Positions 45,658 to 58,193 are shown, counted from the stretch's first letter. The stretch is DNA of 64,000 bases from Hepsetus odoe (GCA_017165825.1 CM029380.1:23014819-23078818); one strand, 5' to 3'. Notes: generated from the letters alone by a model not told the origin. Numbers and translations: made by a program.

Positions 45658-45805
45658 CTAGGGGACAGTTTGGTCTCTCCAGTCCATCTGACCAGTCTTT
45701 AGACTGTGGGAGGAAACCAGAGCTCGGATGAGCCCGCACAGAAAAGACCCACCGCTGGGAATCGAACCCAGAACCTTCTTGCTGTGAGGCGACATCACCA
45801 GCTCC
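45545..45805 (-). mobile_element. DANA/V-SINE-like element with an (AC)n insert
   Basis: On the minus strand it starts GGTGATGTCGCCTCACAGCA and continues GTTCTGGGTTCGATTCCCAG (box B), then a block containing TTTCCTCCCACAGTCTAAAG. An (AC)n run of about 30 units at 45595-45654 lies inside. Confidence 0.7.
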
Positions 45806-45969
45806 TTCAACCTTCCAAAATAATACATGAGCACGATTTTCTTTTTCTTTTTACACTTTGCATATTTATTCTCTGAACAGGCTCCTTTGGAAGTTCTTAA
45901 ATGTCTTTGGAATCAGAAAATGGGCTTAGTTTAAATTTGTGACAGGGGCCTCAGAGAAGATGCAGCTGA

Positions 45970-46460
45970 GACTAACATATGTTGGCCCGAAGGGGAAAAA
46001 AAAGGATTTTAGACATATCCAAGTATCAGTCTCGCAAGGCTTGATTGAATTGATTTGTCATTTGCGGCACGGCTCAGCCACAGGCTGCGGATAATCACAT
46101 TTATTGCTTTCCCATTTATTACAAATTTCTGTGGCTTTCGGTGCTCTCTCACAAACTACGCTTTGATGGGCTGCTTAGCAAACCACTAATGAGCGGGCGC
46201 CTGGCTCCGAGCGTAATTAGGCCCACGTCCTCCTCCTCGCGCTCTTTCTTTTCCCCAATAATGAACGAGGAGCTCTCTTTTCCTCTTCAGCCGTATCTTC
46301 CTTCATTAGGACGGCGGCGTGTGGCTCAGACAGGTGCGGGAGGTGTTGGGGGTTTTGGGGGATCAGGAGCGCAAATAGCAACAGGTGAAGGGTTCAGATC
46401 CAGCTGTGCGTCTCCTGGCATTTCAACAGCTTTGGCCTGGGCTTAGTGAACACAGACTAT
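45970..46460. promoter_or_regulatory. candidate conserved non-coding element
   Basis: A unique, non-repetitive block with several homeodomain-type cores (TAATTAGGCCC, CACTAATGAG, CATTTATTAC) and no stop-free frame matching a known protein. It looks like the regulatory blocks found near developmental and neural genes such as LAR-family phosphatases, but conservation was not measured. Confidence 0.3.
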
Positions 46461-46745
46461 TATTAACTCACGCCCAAAAAGGATAGAAGGAGACATTTGG
46501 TTTTAATAGAGAACAAATCCTAAACCCAATCTTAGAAGAAAAAAAAAAAAGAAGGATGGCTTGATTTTAATTAACCGTCAACTGAAGGCTTCAGCTATTG
46601 GCCATAAAGATGGCTTCATATTATCCAGTAGAAACTAATGGGCCAGATGGTGGGAAAGGAAGAAGGAGTGGAGTTTTCATCCTTTTGTTTTTTCTCCATT
46701 TTGCTTGAAGGTAAACGTGGGAATTATGACTTCGCACCTCTCATT

Positions 46746-46880
46746 TAGGCCGTGGCCTAGTGTTTAGGGACTAGGCCCCATGAGCACACGGTTGTGGGTT
46801 TGAGTCCAACGTCAGTAGGTTGTGTTGAGGTACCCTTGAGCAAGGTACCGTCCCCATCACCGCTACCCGGATCCTGAGAT
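46746..46880 (+). mobile_element. tRNA-headed SINE fragment
   Basis: The head is GGCCGTGGCCTAGTGTTTAG, the box B-like site is GTGGGTTTGAGTCC, and the body has GAGCAAGGTACCGTCCCC. The tail is missing. Confidence 0.7.
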
Positions 46881-47540
46881 TTGCCAGCTGTTGTACAAGT
46901 CCTAGACTTCACAGACACTCGTTACATACATCAGCACGTGCTGGAGCATCAAGCATCAAAAAAGATGTCAGGCCAAACAAATTGCTTAACAAAATGATAA
47001 TAAAAAATGTAATAATTTTTTTCAAATTAACTGCTTATTTGTTTTTGATCCCAGAAATCCCTAATATTTATAATTTTTAATGTAATTTTATTTATTTATT
47101 TTTACAATGGGCTATTCAAATATATAAAAATGAAAGGGAAATATTTCAGCGAATGGTTTTCTTTTCTGGTGGTTTGTGGTGTTGCAGCTAATGAGCAGGG
47201 CTGGGTGCACAGAGACGCCGGAGCATAGCTGTGGGCAGTTTTATTTCACTTTGATATCAAATGGGATGCATGAGCTTTTGAAACGATCATTAAAAATCTT
47301 ATTAAACAGAATATGATTCATCAAATAAATATTCAGTGATATTTGTTTTAGAGTTTATATAATGGAATAAATTATTTTTAACAGTTTCAAAAGGTCAAGT
47401 GATGCAGAATCATATTGATAAGCAATATATTCAGAAAAGTGTGTTAAAGGTACCTTTTTATGAATAAAAAACCTAAAATATGGAAAAGCTAGTCCTTATA
47501 CTTGTACAGACTATTGTCCTTGACTTGTCTCATGACTTTG

Positions 47541-47572
<32 letters not shown>

Positions 47573-47795
47573 TCTGTGGTCAAACCACCTGACCTGGTAA
47601 ACTAAACCAGCCTTACTGTGACATTTTCTTCAGCATCTATAAATGGCTTCTGACCTTCTGCATTGAACCGTGAAGGTCAGCACCTTCTTCTGGGAAGGGC
47701 TTCTTTAAGATGCTCTACCTTTTAAAAAAAGCAAGTCAGAATCCACTGTCACATTTAAAAAAGGCAATTTTGTTTGTAAGAACACTTAAAGCTGC
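46881..47795. other. intergenic, no gene recognised
   Basis: AT-rich unique sequence with an (AC)n run at 47541-47572. No coding signal. Confidence 0.45.
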
Positions 47796-48145
47796 AGCGG
47801 CGCTCTAGTGTTTAGGGACTAAGACTGGAAGGTGTTGGGTTTGACTTCCAGACCAGCAGGTTGCCCTAAGGTTCCCTTGAGCAAGTTACCGTCCCTAACA
47901 CTGCTCCTCGGGCACTGTGGCGACCCCTGAACGGGAGCAGCCAAGAGTTGAAGCAAGTGAAAGTGACTATTATTGTCATTGTGAGAACACACAGCACAGC
48001 ACACAGTGAACCCCAAGGAAATTGGACCTCTGCATTTAACCCGTGCAGCAGGGGGCAGCTATGAAAGTGCCCGGGGAGCAGGAACGGGGACGGTACCTTG
48101 CTCAAGGGTACCTCAGGGCAACTTACTGGTGAGGGGTTTGAGCCC
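47796..48145. mobile_element. two SINEs facing each other
   Basis: A plus-oriented partial copy (GGCGCTCTAGTGTTTAGG head, to about 47955) is followed directly by a minus-oriented copy (AAGTGAAAGTGACTATTATT to TCAGGGCAACTTACTGG). It lies just beyond the presumed 3' end of ptprs. Confidence 0.7.
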
Positions 48146-48239
48146 ACAGACATAAAGTGCAAATTCTAATTTGTACTGGATGAAAACTTCTGCCATTGAT
48201 AAAAATAACCGAGGAAAGGAAGCGTTCAGACAACATTTC

Positions 48240-51200
48240 TTTAATACAAAGTCAACATATCTACATACACAGTGGTTTTAAACCAATTATTGTTTCAATT
48301 AGAAGTAACAGTTTGAAAGCAGTATCACTTGGCCTTCGTACAAAGAAAAACTATTTTCACTTCTGAATTTTGGCTTTTTTTCTTTTTAATACGTTCACTT
48401 GCTTTTTTTTTTGTACTGGTTTGGCTGTATTTTCCCTAATCAGTCTCACATTTCATGAGTTTGGCTGTGAGGTCCAGGATCCAGATGCCAAAAAAGTCAG
48501 AAAGTCAAAGTTCCCGAAGATTTCCATCAGAGTTCCAGACCGATGCATCAGTTCGTTCTGAGGAGTGTGGCCGTTTCTCCATGTTTTATTGGTGGAAAAC
48601 ATGTCGAACGCTTCACAAGGCAGCGGTTTTCAGATTCCTTGTACTTCCCCATGGAGGTCCCTTTCCAAAATCCTTCAGTGAAAACAAACTTAAAATGCAA
48701 AAGAAACGAGAAAAGCATGATGGCATGTACTTTTAGAAATCTAGAGCTTGGTTATGCAGCCAAACACTGTAATAAAGAATGAAAAAAGTGGAAAAAAAAC
48801 GGGCCGGTGAGAGAGGAGTCATGCCGAATGACTCTCGTCCCGGCTGCGGTGCGACTGGACACACCACCGAATTCACATTCGCTCAAGGCAATGCTGTTCC
48901 TGCAGTAAGACTACAATAATCTACACGTGGCTTTTCACACACTCTGCTTTCCAGCAGCATCATCCAATGAGAAGTGGCTTTATTGAAAGGGCGTAGAAAA
49001 GTGTTAGCGCAGCCTATGAATATTCGCATCAAGCAGCTGGACGAAGAAGGAGTTAACGCCGCATCTTCAGCACGAACGCGGCATGGAAACAGCCAGAAAA
49101 GGGGAAAAATAAAGATGAACCAAGATGAACACCAAGTTCCTCAGAAAAAAGATCTAGAATCTTTTTTTTTTCCTTTTTCTTTTTTTTTTTTTTTTTTTTT
49201 TTTTGGATTTCATTTTCGTTCAAAGACAGGGTCCAATTCTACAAATACATATATATTTGTTTATTTACATCTGCTATATTCAGGCTCGGCGCTGATATAT
49301 AACAGCAGGATGATGAATCGGATTTGAAAAGTAAGAAAAAAAAAATCCTAAAAAAAGAATAAAAAAACATTTTTTTTTAAAAGAGGAGGGGTGAAATATC
49401 AGGGCGTATGGGTTCAAAGTTACAGTTCATAGGTGTGATCAATTTGGAAAAAAAAATTATTCGTGTCTGTGTTTAATAAAGAATTTCTACTTAAAAAAAG
49501 TACTTTTCCTAAAACTACTCCTAACTATCGAAAAAAAAACTCCAAAAAAAACTCGATTTCTGAGCAGGAGAAAAGTAAACGTCCCACCAAAGAGACCCTC
49601 TGCCTTCCACCGAATCATGATTAAAAATAACAACAATTAAAAAATCAAGTTCAAATCTTCATGGGTAAAGAGGACCCCAAAAAAAAAAAAAAAAAAAAAA
49701 AAGGTTATTGGTACTAAGATTTGGATACATCTTTATATTCTGTATTTAAATATACTGTATATGCGTGTGTGTGTGTATCTATAATACACACGTATGCATG
49801 TATACATACACACACACTTTCCTTAACTTCTATAGTGAAAAAATAGAATGTCTTTAACATAATATGAACAAAATGATCTTTTTCTTCTCCTCCTAGTAAA
49901 AAAAAAAGAGTATCTGTTATAAAACTAAACCCAGAAATAAAACGTCTCCTAAGTAACAATAATAATACAACAATGTCATTTTTTTTCCGTATAATGTTAC
50001 AACAATAAGGCTTTTTGGAAATAAGAAAGACTACGCACGTCTCCTTCCGTCCCACGACTCGCCTGAAAGGATCCACTGTCCTCCAGGACATGTTTGACCT
50101 CTACAAAGTCTGAAGAATCCCACTCACAACATAAACAGGTTTGAAGTTAGTTTTTTTTTTCTTTTGTGATGTACCATCATTTTTTGTTGGTTGGTTCAAC
50201 GCATCCAGACTGCCCCCTGGTTCCCTGGTTGGTCACTCACAGCCAGGTTGGGATACACCCCGAAAAACGAAAAAAAAAAAAAAGTAAAATGCGAGGACTA
50301 CCATGATGGATTCGAGAAAGGGCCTTGAAAATACTCAAGTCTCTTCACCAAGACCTTAAATGCTTTGAGGAACATCTGAGGAACTTTGGAGAAGTTTGTT
50401 TTGGAGAGATCGTGAGAATGTTTTATATATATATATATATTTGATATATGGGCTTATATTCTTCCATTCGTTCCCTTCCATCACGCTCTCTACACACATC
50501 AACGTACAGCATCACACAGCTAAAGCAGCATGTTTGGTATAGATAGCCAAAAAAAAAAAAAAAAAAAGAAGAAAAAAACGAAACAGAAGGAGTCCGAGGA
50601 CAGTCATTCTGAATTATGGCGATGAATGTTGGTCAGCAGAGATGTGAAAGTCACCCGAAAGACACCAAAAAAAGACGATCCCCCGTGTCCTCTACGGCAG
50701 CAGTGGGAGGAAACCAGTCAAAGGTATTCAATGCCAAAATCCGGTGGAGAATCCTTTGGTCCTCACGTCCCTGGCTGATGGTCAAAGATGCCTCCAGCCG
50801 CTGTCCCTCCCCTGGTGTTTTTCAAAGCTACATTGGTGTATTTGTGGAAAAAGTAGCTAGCTTTGTTCTCAAAAGCACCGAATGAAAGCCTGCCCGCACC
50901 TTGAGTGCTGGAGAAACACACGTGGTAGATGATCCGATCCGGTTTTTTTGGTGGCGAACCACCCTTTTCTAAACTGCCCTCCATCCTTAACCGCTTGCTG
51001 GCTTTCCCCAGTTTATCAGACAGCCGTCCAATCCGATGGACACGTTTGGGAGGTGGTTCAGAATTGGGACCAGTGTGTCGAAACGGAGGCCGCGGAGTTG
51101 TGTACTAAGTTGAAGCAGTGATAAAAATCTACTTTGCTACCCTTGTCCCTGAAACTCCCGTCTCCTTCTGCTCTGGATGGTCACTCTCGGAGCATCTTCT

Positions 51201-51814
51201 TGACGTCTGCTGTCCTCAAATTCAGGTTTCAAACGGAGAAACTCCTGGAAACGGCGACCCCACCTTTCCTTTGTAAACACAGAAGGATCTGAGCTCAGTC
51301 AATCCACCAATCGGCCTTCGCTTTGGCTGAAAGAGACAGGTGGGCGTGGCCCTGATCTTTTACAGACGCCTGCAACTGTGTCTTCTTTCACTATTTTTTT
51401 GTTTCATTGTATGTTTACAGAATTCTTTTTTTGGAAATACACGTCCACATAGAGATTAATAATAACATCCTCCACATCAGAACACTTGAGGTAAAGTTCG
51501 CCGTCTGGCACACGGATCGTTTCCCACCCCGCTGCCTGAGCCGATGGCGTTTGGATTCCATCTCGCGAGTGAGGATGAACGGGGAGTTGCTTTCCGACGG
51601 GGCCTTCGTCCAATTGGAATTTCTCATGGATGGTGGTCGGTGAAGACGATGCTTTTTCTATTTTAAAAAGAGGATTTGTTGATCTTTTTTTTTTTTTTAC
51701 AATCGAACCATATTGTAAAGTTGTTATCGATTCAGTTGTTTCAAGCATGTTTCTATGGCTCAGGAGGCTGTAGAGGGGGGCGGGGGTGCTGGGCAGAGGG
51801 AAGAAGATGGCTTT
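48240..51814 (-). other. ptprs: ptprs 3'UTR (presumed extent)
   Basis: The sequence after the stop is free of SINEs and transposons for 3.5 kb, unlike both sides, as expected for a long neural-gene 3'UTR. Possible poly(A) signals on the minus strand are AATAAA near 48979 and 48590-48585 and ATTAAA at 48245-48240. Which one is used is unknown. The region is crowded with A and T homopolymers: poly-T at 49171-49204, poly-A at 49677-49702 and near 50550. No microRNA-type hairpin was established. Confidence 0.5.
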
Positions 51815-51883
51815 TTACGTTGCATAGTGATCAAAGCTTCCTAGGTATTCCAGAGCTGCCTGGTAGCAGAACTGATACTCATC
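51815..51883 (-). CDS. ptprs: ptprs last coding exon (D2 C-terminus)
   Basis: It encodes the last 22 residues, DEYQFCYQAALEYLGSFDHY AT, then TAA at 51817-51815. This is the invariant C-terminus of LAR-family phosphatases. DEYQFCYQAAL fits PTPRS better than PTPRF. The acceptor is TTTTTGCAG ending at 51884, phase 0. Confidence 0.95.
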   Translation of the reverse strand, partial: DEYQFCYQAALEYLGSFDHYAT

Positions 51884-52835
51884 CTGCAAAAAGAAAGAGA
51901 AGGGAAAGAGAACAGCTCATGAACATGGTGCGCTGGAGCACGGACACGCATTTAGATTGACATACGGACACTAGCTGATGCCAGACACCGCAGACAGCAA
52001 TGCCAATCCTTGTCCTGCCGACAAGTTCTGAGATTGTTGCAAATCATCTTTCTCTAAACTCATCACGAAAAGTTAAAAATGAACAGAAATGTGCTTATTT
52101 TTGTGTTTTTTTGCTTCCTCTTGCATCTTATTACTGATTTTTGGGAACTTCAGGCTGTATTAACATCCTTCTCAGCTCTGATAGATGGAGTCTTTCTTCT
52201 GACTCGAGTCGCTTCGTGGAAACTACATGGATCCACAGATTAATGCATGTTTTATTGCTGACTATGTTGCGCTAGCAGTTCATTCAAATAATATGGGAGG
52301 CCCTGAAATGAAATTTGGACATCAGCTCCCTCTCCTTAGTGTACGTGATCTCACAACCCCTTTTTAGGTTCGCACCGGAGCTATGAGTCTGATGTTACCA
52401 AATTATTTATTGCCTTTTTCACTAGAGAGTCATAAACAATTGGAATTACATACATGGCCAACAAATCTTTACAAGTCTTTAGTAGTTGTTTCAGACCTGG
52501 ACGCACTTGGAGACATGAGCCAAAGTACACCGTAAAGCTCGGCTCTTCAGTCGTCTCCACCCTTATCAAGACTCTGATAATCCACAGAATGATTTCCATC
52601 TCTTAAGGCAAGCGTGTGACACGCTGGGTGCGGAGTGAATGAATAGTAGATATCATGAATGATAGCTGTAACTGCAGAAGCTAATTTCTGAACCCGGACA
52701 TGTCTTGGCTGATGGACTACATTTGGAGGGAGGGAGGGTGAGGGTGTCAGGACATTTGGCGTGAGGGAGGGTGAGGGCGTCAGTGTCAGTTTCAGAAACT
52801 CACTGTGTTGTAAAACGATAAGGCTGTTGTCTCAC
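51884..52835 (-). other. ptprs intron
   Basis: The donor GTGAGA at 52835 joins the acceptor at 51884. The sequence is unique, with nothing else recognised. Confidence 0.8.
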
Positions 52836-52971
52836 CTCTGTTTGCACCATGGCTGGCCGCTGAGTTCTCAGCATTTTGACCGTCTGGAAGATGTCCACCA
52901 CGCCCTCGTAGCGCATCCGCTCCAGCACGATGCTGAGCGTAATGAAGACTCCGGTCCGCCCCACACCAGCA
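52836..52971 (-). CDS. ptprs: ptprs D2 exon with the P-loop
   Basis: The 136-nt exon begins with the T that completes the Ser of [10 protein letters not shown] and encodes [10 protein letters not shown] through [13 protein letters not shown]. The D2 signature is intact in sequence, though D2 of this family is catalytically weak or inactive because its WPD loop reads WPE. D2 supports folding, dimerisation and partner binding. The intron splits the Ser codon after the second base (TGC AG/T), the same position as in D1 at the window edge. [11 protein letters not shown] matches PTPRS (VVDMFQTVKTL in human PTPRF). Confidence 0.96.
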
Positions 52972-53029
52972 CTGCGACACAACCAGAAAGGGCTCAGAAA
53001 TGTGGGCTTTTGAACGGGATCAGTGTGAG

Positions 53030-53268
53030 GTGAAAGTGAAAGTGACTATGTGTCGCTGTGAAACACTAAACGCATGCTCTGCTTTTCTCCCACACACACT
53101 TTGCAGCAGGGGCAGCCATATCCAGCGCCCAGGGTGCAGTGATGGGGACAGTACCTTGCTCAAGGGAACCTCAGGGCAACCTCCTGGTCTGGGATTCAAA
53201 CCCACGACCTTTCCGATCCTGGGACCTAGTCCCTAAACACCCGGCCACCACAGCCCAAGCGATAGATT
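53030..53268 (-). mobile_element. SINE in ptprs intron
   Basis: The tail at the left is GAAAGTGAAAGTGACTATGT. The body has GGGACAGTACCTTGCTCAAG. The head at the right is the complement of GGGCTGTGGTGGCCGGGTG. Confidence 0.75.
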
Positions 53269-53599
53269 TGATCACTTTACAGTTACAGGTTCTGAGGTCA
53301 CTTCCTGCAACTGTAATTCACTTTTTTTTCCCACTTGCAATATCACACGTTCTGTGCAGTGCGTGAAATGTTGTTCACCATTGGTTTGTTCTCCATTTCG
53401 ATCAGAAAAAACAAACACCATCCTGTTTCCTGGAAATGATCAGGATATTACACTTTCATCTTTTCGCTCATTTCCTGTGCCAGTTTTAGTGGGTGGCAAG
53501 ACGCCAGCCAACCACTAGCGAACTGGTAGTGGGCCTACGCACCATCTCACACACTAAGCCTTCCTCTTTTTGACAGTGCCTGAAATAGGAGGGGTTTTA

Positions 53600-54240
53600 A
53601 GCTTGATCCTGCAACACTGGGGCCGTGGCGCTAAGCCTCTCCACTGCGGAGCGACTCCCACTTCACCCGTGGAATGATAATTGATATGACAACAGATTTA
53701 TTTTTGCCATTTCCACTCGCCGAGGCTGAAAATGAAGATGCGGATCATGCCGAACGTGGACGGAGGAGGAGGCTAAACGTGAAGAATGGGCTCGGCGTAT
53801 TAAAACCAGCGAGATTGAACGCTCCTCATGTCGTAAAATATAATGGTAGTGGATATGCGTCGATTGTGGTGGTGATGCCACCTTAAACGTCGGGATTGGA
53901 ACCCGTTCTGTTGGGACCGGGCGCTAAAATGAGCAGCGGCTTTGACGTTATGGAAAGAAGGGCATTTTCCTCGGCACGCTTTTCTGACACGGCTCTTAGA
54001 CTTCATCAGACCTCATTTAAGCCCACAGGGGTCTCAAACGTGACAGGCGTGGAGGCGCAGCGAATAGAAGGATTTACACTCCCATTCACTTTACACACTC
54101 AGGCAATTAACGACCAAATCCACCGAGTGCATTAGATATGCAATTTGAAAAGTGAGATACAAGGCGATGAGGCAAAAAGAGGAGAGAGAAAAAGGAGCGT
54201 CGGCTCAACATTAATACGGCGCTCCCGAGAAGTTCTCCTG
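53600..54240. promoter_or_regulatory. candidate conserved intronic element
   Basis: A unique block between two SINEs with motifs such as GATAATTGATATGACAAC, AATTAACGACC and AACATTAATACGGC. It has no repeat and no supported coding frame. Regulatory function is conjecture from appearance only. Confidence 0.25.
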
Positions 54241-54329
54241 TTTTTGTGTTTCTCATCCGTAATCATTTCAGATCTTCGCAGGAAGACACAGATAACCTGA
54301 GTAAACAGGTTTTGAAACCTTCAGGGTGT

Positions 54330-54572
54330 TGAAAGTGAAAGTGAAAATGACTGCATGTCCTTCTGAGCACAGCACTCAGTGAAACACAACAAAATACATC
54401 CTCCGAATTTAACCCACACGCATCATCCAGCAGGGGGCAGCCATATCCGGCACCAGGGGAACAGCGATGGGGACGATACCTTGCTCAAGGGTACCTCAGG
54501 GCAACCTGCTGGTCTGGGATTTGAACCCACGACCTTCTGATCCTGGGACCGAGTCTCTAAACACTAGGACAG
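54330..54572 (-). mobile_element. SINE in ptprs intron
   Basis: It contains GAAAGTGAAAGTGAAAATGA, GCAGGGGGCAGCCATATCC and CTTGCTCAAGGGTACCTCAG. The head at the right is decayed. Confidence 0.75.
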
Positions 54573-55183
54573 ACGTGGAGACGGTTGTACACAAGTTGTG
54601 TATTAATATTTTAACCACTTTAAATGTAGCCACCCAGATTTCACTTTTATGAAGTGCAGTAAATGTGAGCCCCTGTTCACTGAGGGATTCTGGGTAACGT
54701 AGCCCCGGTCATGCATTACTGGCTCTGTGCTGCGAGCGTTATTTTACACGCCCTGCCTAATGCACTGCTGCACACAACACAGCACTAATGATGTTAGCTG
54801 TAGTAAAATACAGGCACTTGGTAGCTGTCAGCGGCGGAAGGGACCGGATGATGGTTTATGTGTTTGGAGGTCTGGTTGTTTTGCTGCTTTGCGAATTAAA
54901 CAGCGCTGCCACTGAGGACACTGGCTCAGAGGATCTTATTTATAACAAGCAGAGGGACACTGGAGGGTAATGGGACCACAGGCGTCCCATCTGAACATGG
55001 CATCAATAGTGATGTGTAAACTGAATACATCGGAATTCACAATTAGTGATTCCATCCTGAATTGAACACATCTCGCAAAAAAGAAAAAACAGCCCATGTA
55101 AAAGTTATATTTTAATTTTGAACTATTATAAACAGAAATGGTGCACTAAAAGTAGCAGAAAAAGGACATTTTTTAGTGTGTGG

Positions 55184-55185
<2 letters not shown>

Positions 55186-55224
<39 letters not shown>

Positions 55225-55246
55225 CCTATCTATCTATCTATCTATT
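55186..55246 (+). repeat. (TATC)n microsatellite
   Basis: About 15 units with one ACC interruption. Confidence 0.95.
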
Positions 55247-55392
55247 GAGAGCGAGAGAGTTTAAGGTCTTTCTCTGCCTTTTGCCATATGATCCCTTGTA
55301 GAGATAAGCAGCAATCACACACATAAAATAAACTTGATATTTATTTTTAATATATTTTTATGTAATAAGGGCTTCCCAGTTTTCAAATGGTG

Positions 55393-55425
<33 letters not shown>

Positions 55426-55435
55426 GTGTTCTCAC

Positions 55436-55590
55436 CTGCAATGGACAGAGATCGGTCCATCCTGGCCGAACTGCTCTTTAGTTTTATGCACCTGTCCAAT
55501 GAAATCGATGAAGCCTTCCCCGGATTTGGGCACGCCTTGCTCTGGCCAATCAGTGAACTGGAACTGCCGCACTGTCCGGGACTGTCCATC
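55436..55590 (-). CDS. ptprs: ptprs D2 exon (WPE loop)
   Basis: The 155-nt exon encodes DGQSRTVRQFQFTDWPEQGV to GPISVHC and the first two bases of the next Ser. WPEQG stands where active phosphatases have WPD, the usual state of LAR-family D2. The catalytic-type Cys (TGC) is present at the exon end. The acceptor is CGTCTCAG, phase 0, and the donor GTGAGA, phase 2. A GT microsatellite (55393-55425) sits 10 bases past the exon end. Confidence 0.96.
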
Positions 55591-56147
55591 CTGAGACGGA
55601 GAGAGAATGTCATTTTTTTGAGGCTGTTTCTTATCCGACGCTTTATCCAACCTCCGAAAAAAAAGAAAAAAGGGTTCGGCTGCTGTCACATTCCCTGAGG
55701 TTTTCCGGTTTCCATGGCAACCAGAGCTGGTGAAAACCCGCCGCTGAACTGGTAACACACGAGTGACGAATGACCATAAGTTCTGTATATGCTCCACAGA
55801 ATCATTTATTCAGCACGGCCTTCCGTTTATTCATTCAGCCGCTTTTAAACGAGGAACTAACACCCTTCCAGTTTAAGAAGCTAAAATTTATTAAAAAACT
55901 TCCACGTTTCTCGCTCATCTCGAGGAGCACAGATCTGGCCGGGATTCTGTGTGTGAGTGTTTCAGGCCTCTGTGTTTTGTTCCTCTGCAGTGAGCTGTGA
56001 GTTACGGCAAAATCGATGCAGGGTGTGTGTCTGTATCACTCTTCTGGAGACGATGTTAAACTGGAAAGATCTGGGCGGGAGATCGATGACCGGACGTGGA
56101 CGTGAGACCCTGTCACCCCCGGCCTGACGGAGAACTGACACGAGAGA

Positions 56148-56222
<75 letters not shown>

Positions 56223-56549
56223 TGCGGAAAGAGTAACAAGAGAGGACGAAAGAATGGAAGTGAATTAAAGAAAAATAGAAGAGAGAAATAGGAGCAGAAG
56301 GGAAGGAGAGAAAGAAAGAGGAAGCACACAAATAGATAGATAGATAGATAGATAGGGAGAGTGAAAATAGGGATGGAAAGGAATTTAAAAAAGAAGAGAG
56401 AGAAGAGAGAGAGAGAAAAGGATAAAATGGCAGTTACTAGAAAGAAAGAGAATAAAAGGGACCTGAAGAGAAATAGAAGGAAGAGAGATAAGAAGAAGAA
56501 GATGAAGGTAATAGAAACAGGAGAAAAGGAAAGCAAGAGAGAGAGAGAG

Positions 56550-56604
<55 letters not shown>

Positions 56605-57266
56605 CCTGCTGGGAAATCAAAGAGGGGTACGACACAGACCACTGCCCAATTCAGAGAGGAGGAAAGGGGAAAAAGAACAAGGGAGAGTGAGGGAGAGAGC
56701 GAGAGAAAAAGTGGAATATTTTTAACTGAGGCAGAAAAAGGCAAAATTCAAGCAGCGTGAGTGCAGGACCCTGTTCACTCATCCCCAAAAAACGTCTGAG
56801 CTCGCCCCGCACATCAAACACACTCGGCCTCGTGAAAGCTCGGCCATCACTCTTCCCTCTTTATTCCTCTCTTCCACTCTAGCTCTCTCCCTCCATCCCC
56901 CTCGTTCTGCCTCCATCTCTCACTTGCAAGCCACACTCTCCTCCTCTGTATCACTTTCCTCTGAATGAAGAATGGAGAACAGAAAAAAGGGAAGGAGGAA
57001 GGACATTTTGGGCAGAGTGTGTCCAATTCTGTGATTAAATACGTGACTAGCTCTGGGACAGGAAACCTGACCGTGTGGCGAGAGTGGTCCTGTCTGCCCT
57101 CCTTTCTCTCCGTCCCTCTTCATCCTCCTCTCCTGCTAGTCACCTCTGATTTGAGCTCTCTTCAATACGAGCCACACTGGGGCTGATTGCAGATCCTGCT
57201 TTGATGATTCAATCACAATTAAAGTGCTGGATAAAGCTAAGCCTCACCTTGTGTGTGTGTGCGTGC

Positions 57267-57304
<38 letters not shown>

Positions 57305-58193
57305 GTTGGATGCCGAAGGAGTGTTTAGTCATAATTATTCCACAGGGAAGACACTGTGCTGTTCAGCACTCCTGGCCTGCTGTAGACGGTAGCAGCTACA
57401 ATAAATTGAGGCAGCATGTAGAGGCAGCAGGTAGAGGCAGTAGGAAGAGGCAGTCAGCTCATGTTCTTAGTTATTGAGGAATTCCTATCCTGGCACCATC
57501 CTGATTCCACTTTGCACTGGATCTGCCTAAATCCCAACAAAAACCGCTCTGATTCTACCTTGACTCTTCTTTTCTGACTCGCCCTGTTTCGGTTCTAATC
57601 TTAGCTCTTTCTTAACTCTGCCTTTACTTTGCCATCTCTGTTTTGGCTCCTTCTTGATGACTCCATGGCTTGATTCTCACTCATTTTTTAATCAACCCTG
57701 GTTTTGCCCCGACTCCACCCTGCTTATGCCCTGACTCAATCCTGATATTGCCCTGACTTTTCCCAAATCCTGTTTCGACTCCCAAATTACTAACTCCATC
57801 CTTAGAGTCACGACTGCCCCGATTCTGTGCTAATTTTCCCTTCCTTCTGCCCAGATTCTGTCTCTCCACACCCTGATTCATGTCTCCTGACTCCATATTG
57901 CCCTTCATCGTACACTGACTCGGGTTCTGTATTTACTGTGGTCCTCAGCAGTGTAATCCAGCTGTAATATTTATTCTTTTTTATATCGGTTATTGTGAGT
58001 GTTTTCTCTGTCTGCTAAAACTCCGAGCTGAGTTTAAGTTCCTCGAGCCCTGTTTAGTCCTGACTCTGGGACAGGATCACTCTGTGAGTGTGAGTTTAAA
58101 CTGTCAGCAGGACGCTCCGCCTGGCGTGTGCAGCCTGAGTGTGTGTGGGTGTGTGAAACAGAGAAAGGCTGTGCTGCATGTAGTGTGACTCAC
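55591..58193 (-). other. ptprs intron with long polypurine tract
   Basis: 2.6 kb. The interval 56140-56710 is almost pure purine on the plus strand, and a GT/GC run lies at 57249-57301. The interval 57480-57920 is rich in CTGACTC-type near-repeats (a loose array of TGATTCTG and CCTGACT words). No gene recognised. Confidence 0.8.
56140..56710 (+). repeat. polypurine tract in ptprs intron
   Basis: GA-rich for about 570 bp with perfect (GA)n blocks near 56150-56218 and 56535-56602, a TAGA run near 56335 and irregular AAG/GGA stretches between. Confidence 0.95.

Larger units (their letters stand above)
52972..55435 (-). other. ptprs intron
   Basis: 2.5 kb between the donor GTGAGA (55435) and the acceptor at 52972. 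It holds SINEs at 53030-53268 and 54330-54572, a TATC microsatellite at 55186-55246, a GT run at 55393-55425 next to the donor, and a unique block at 53600-54240. Confidence 0.85.

Noticed and set aside
46141..46446. 101-codon plus-strand open frame
   Set aside because: No domain; the block looks like non-coding unique sequence and the frame is what chance allows in GC-richer DNA.
56036..56744. Open frames of 109-199 codons on both strands
   Set aside because: They come from GA-rich low-complexity DNA inside a ptprs intron.
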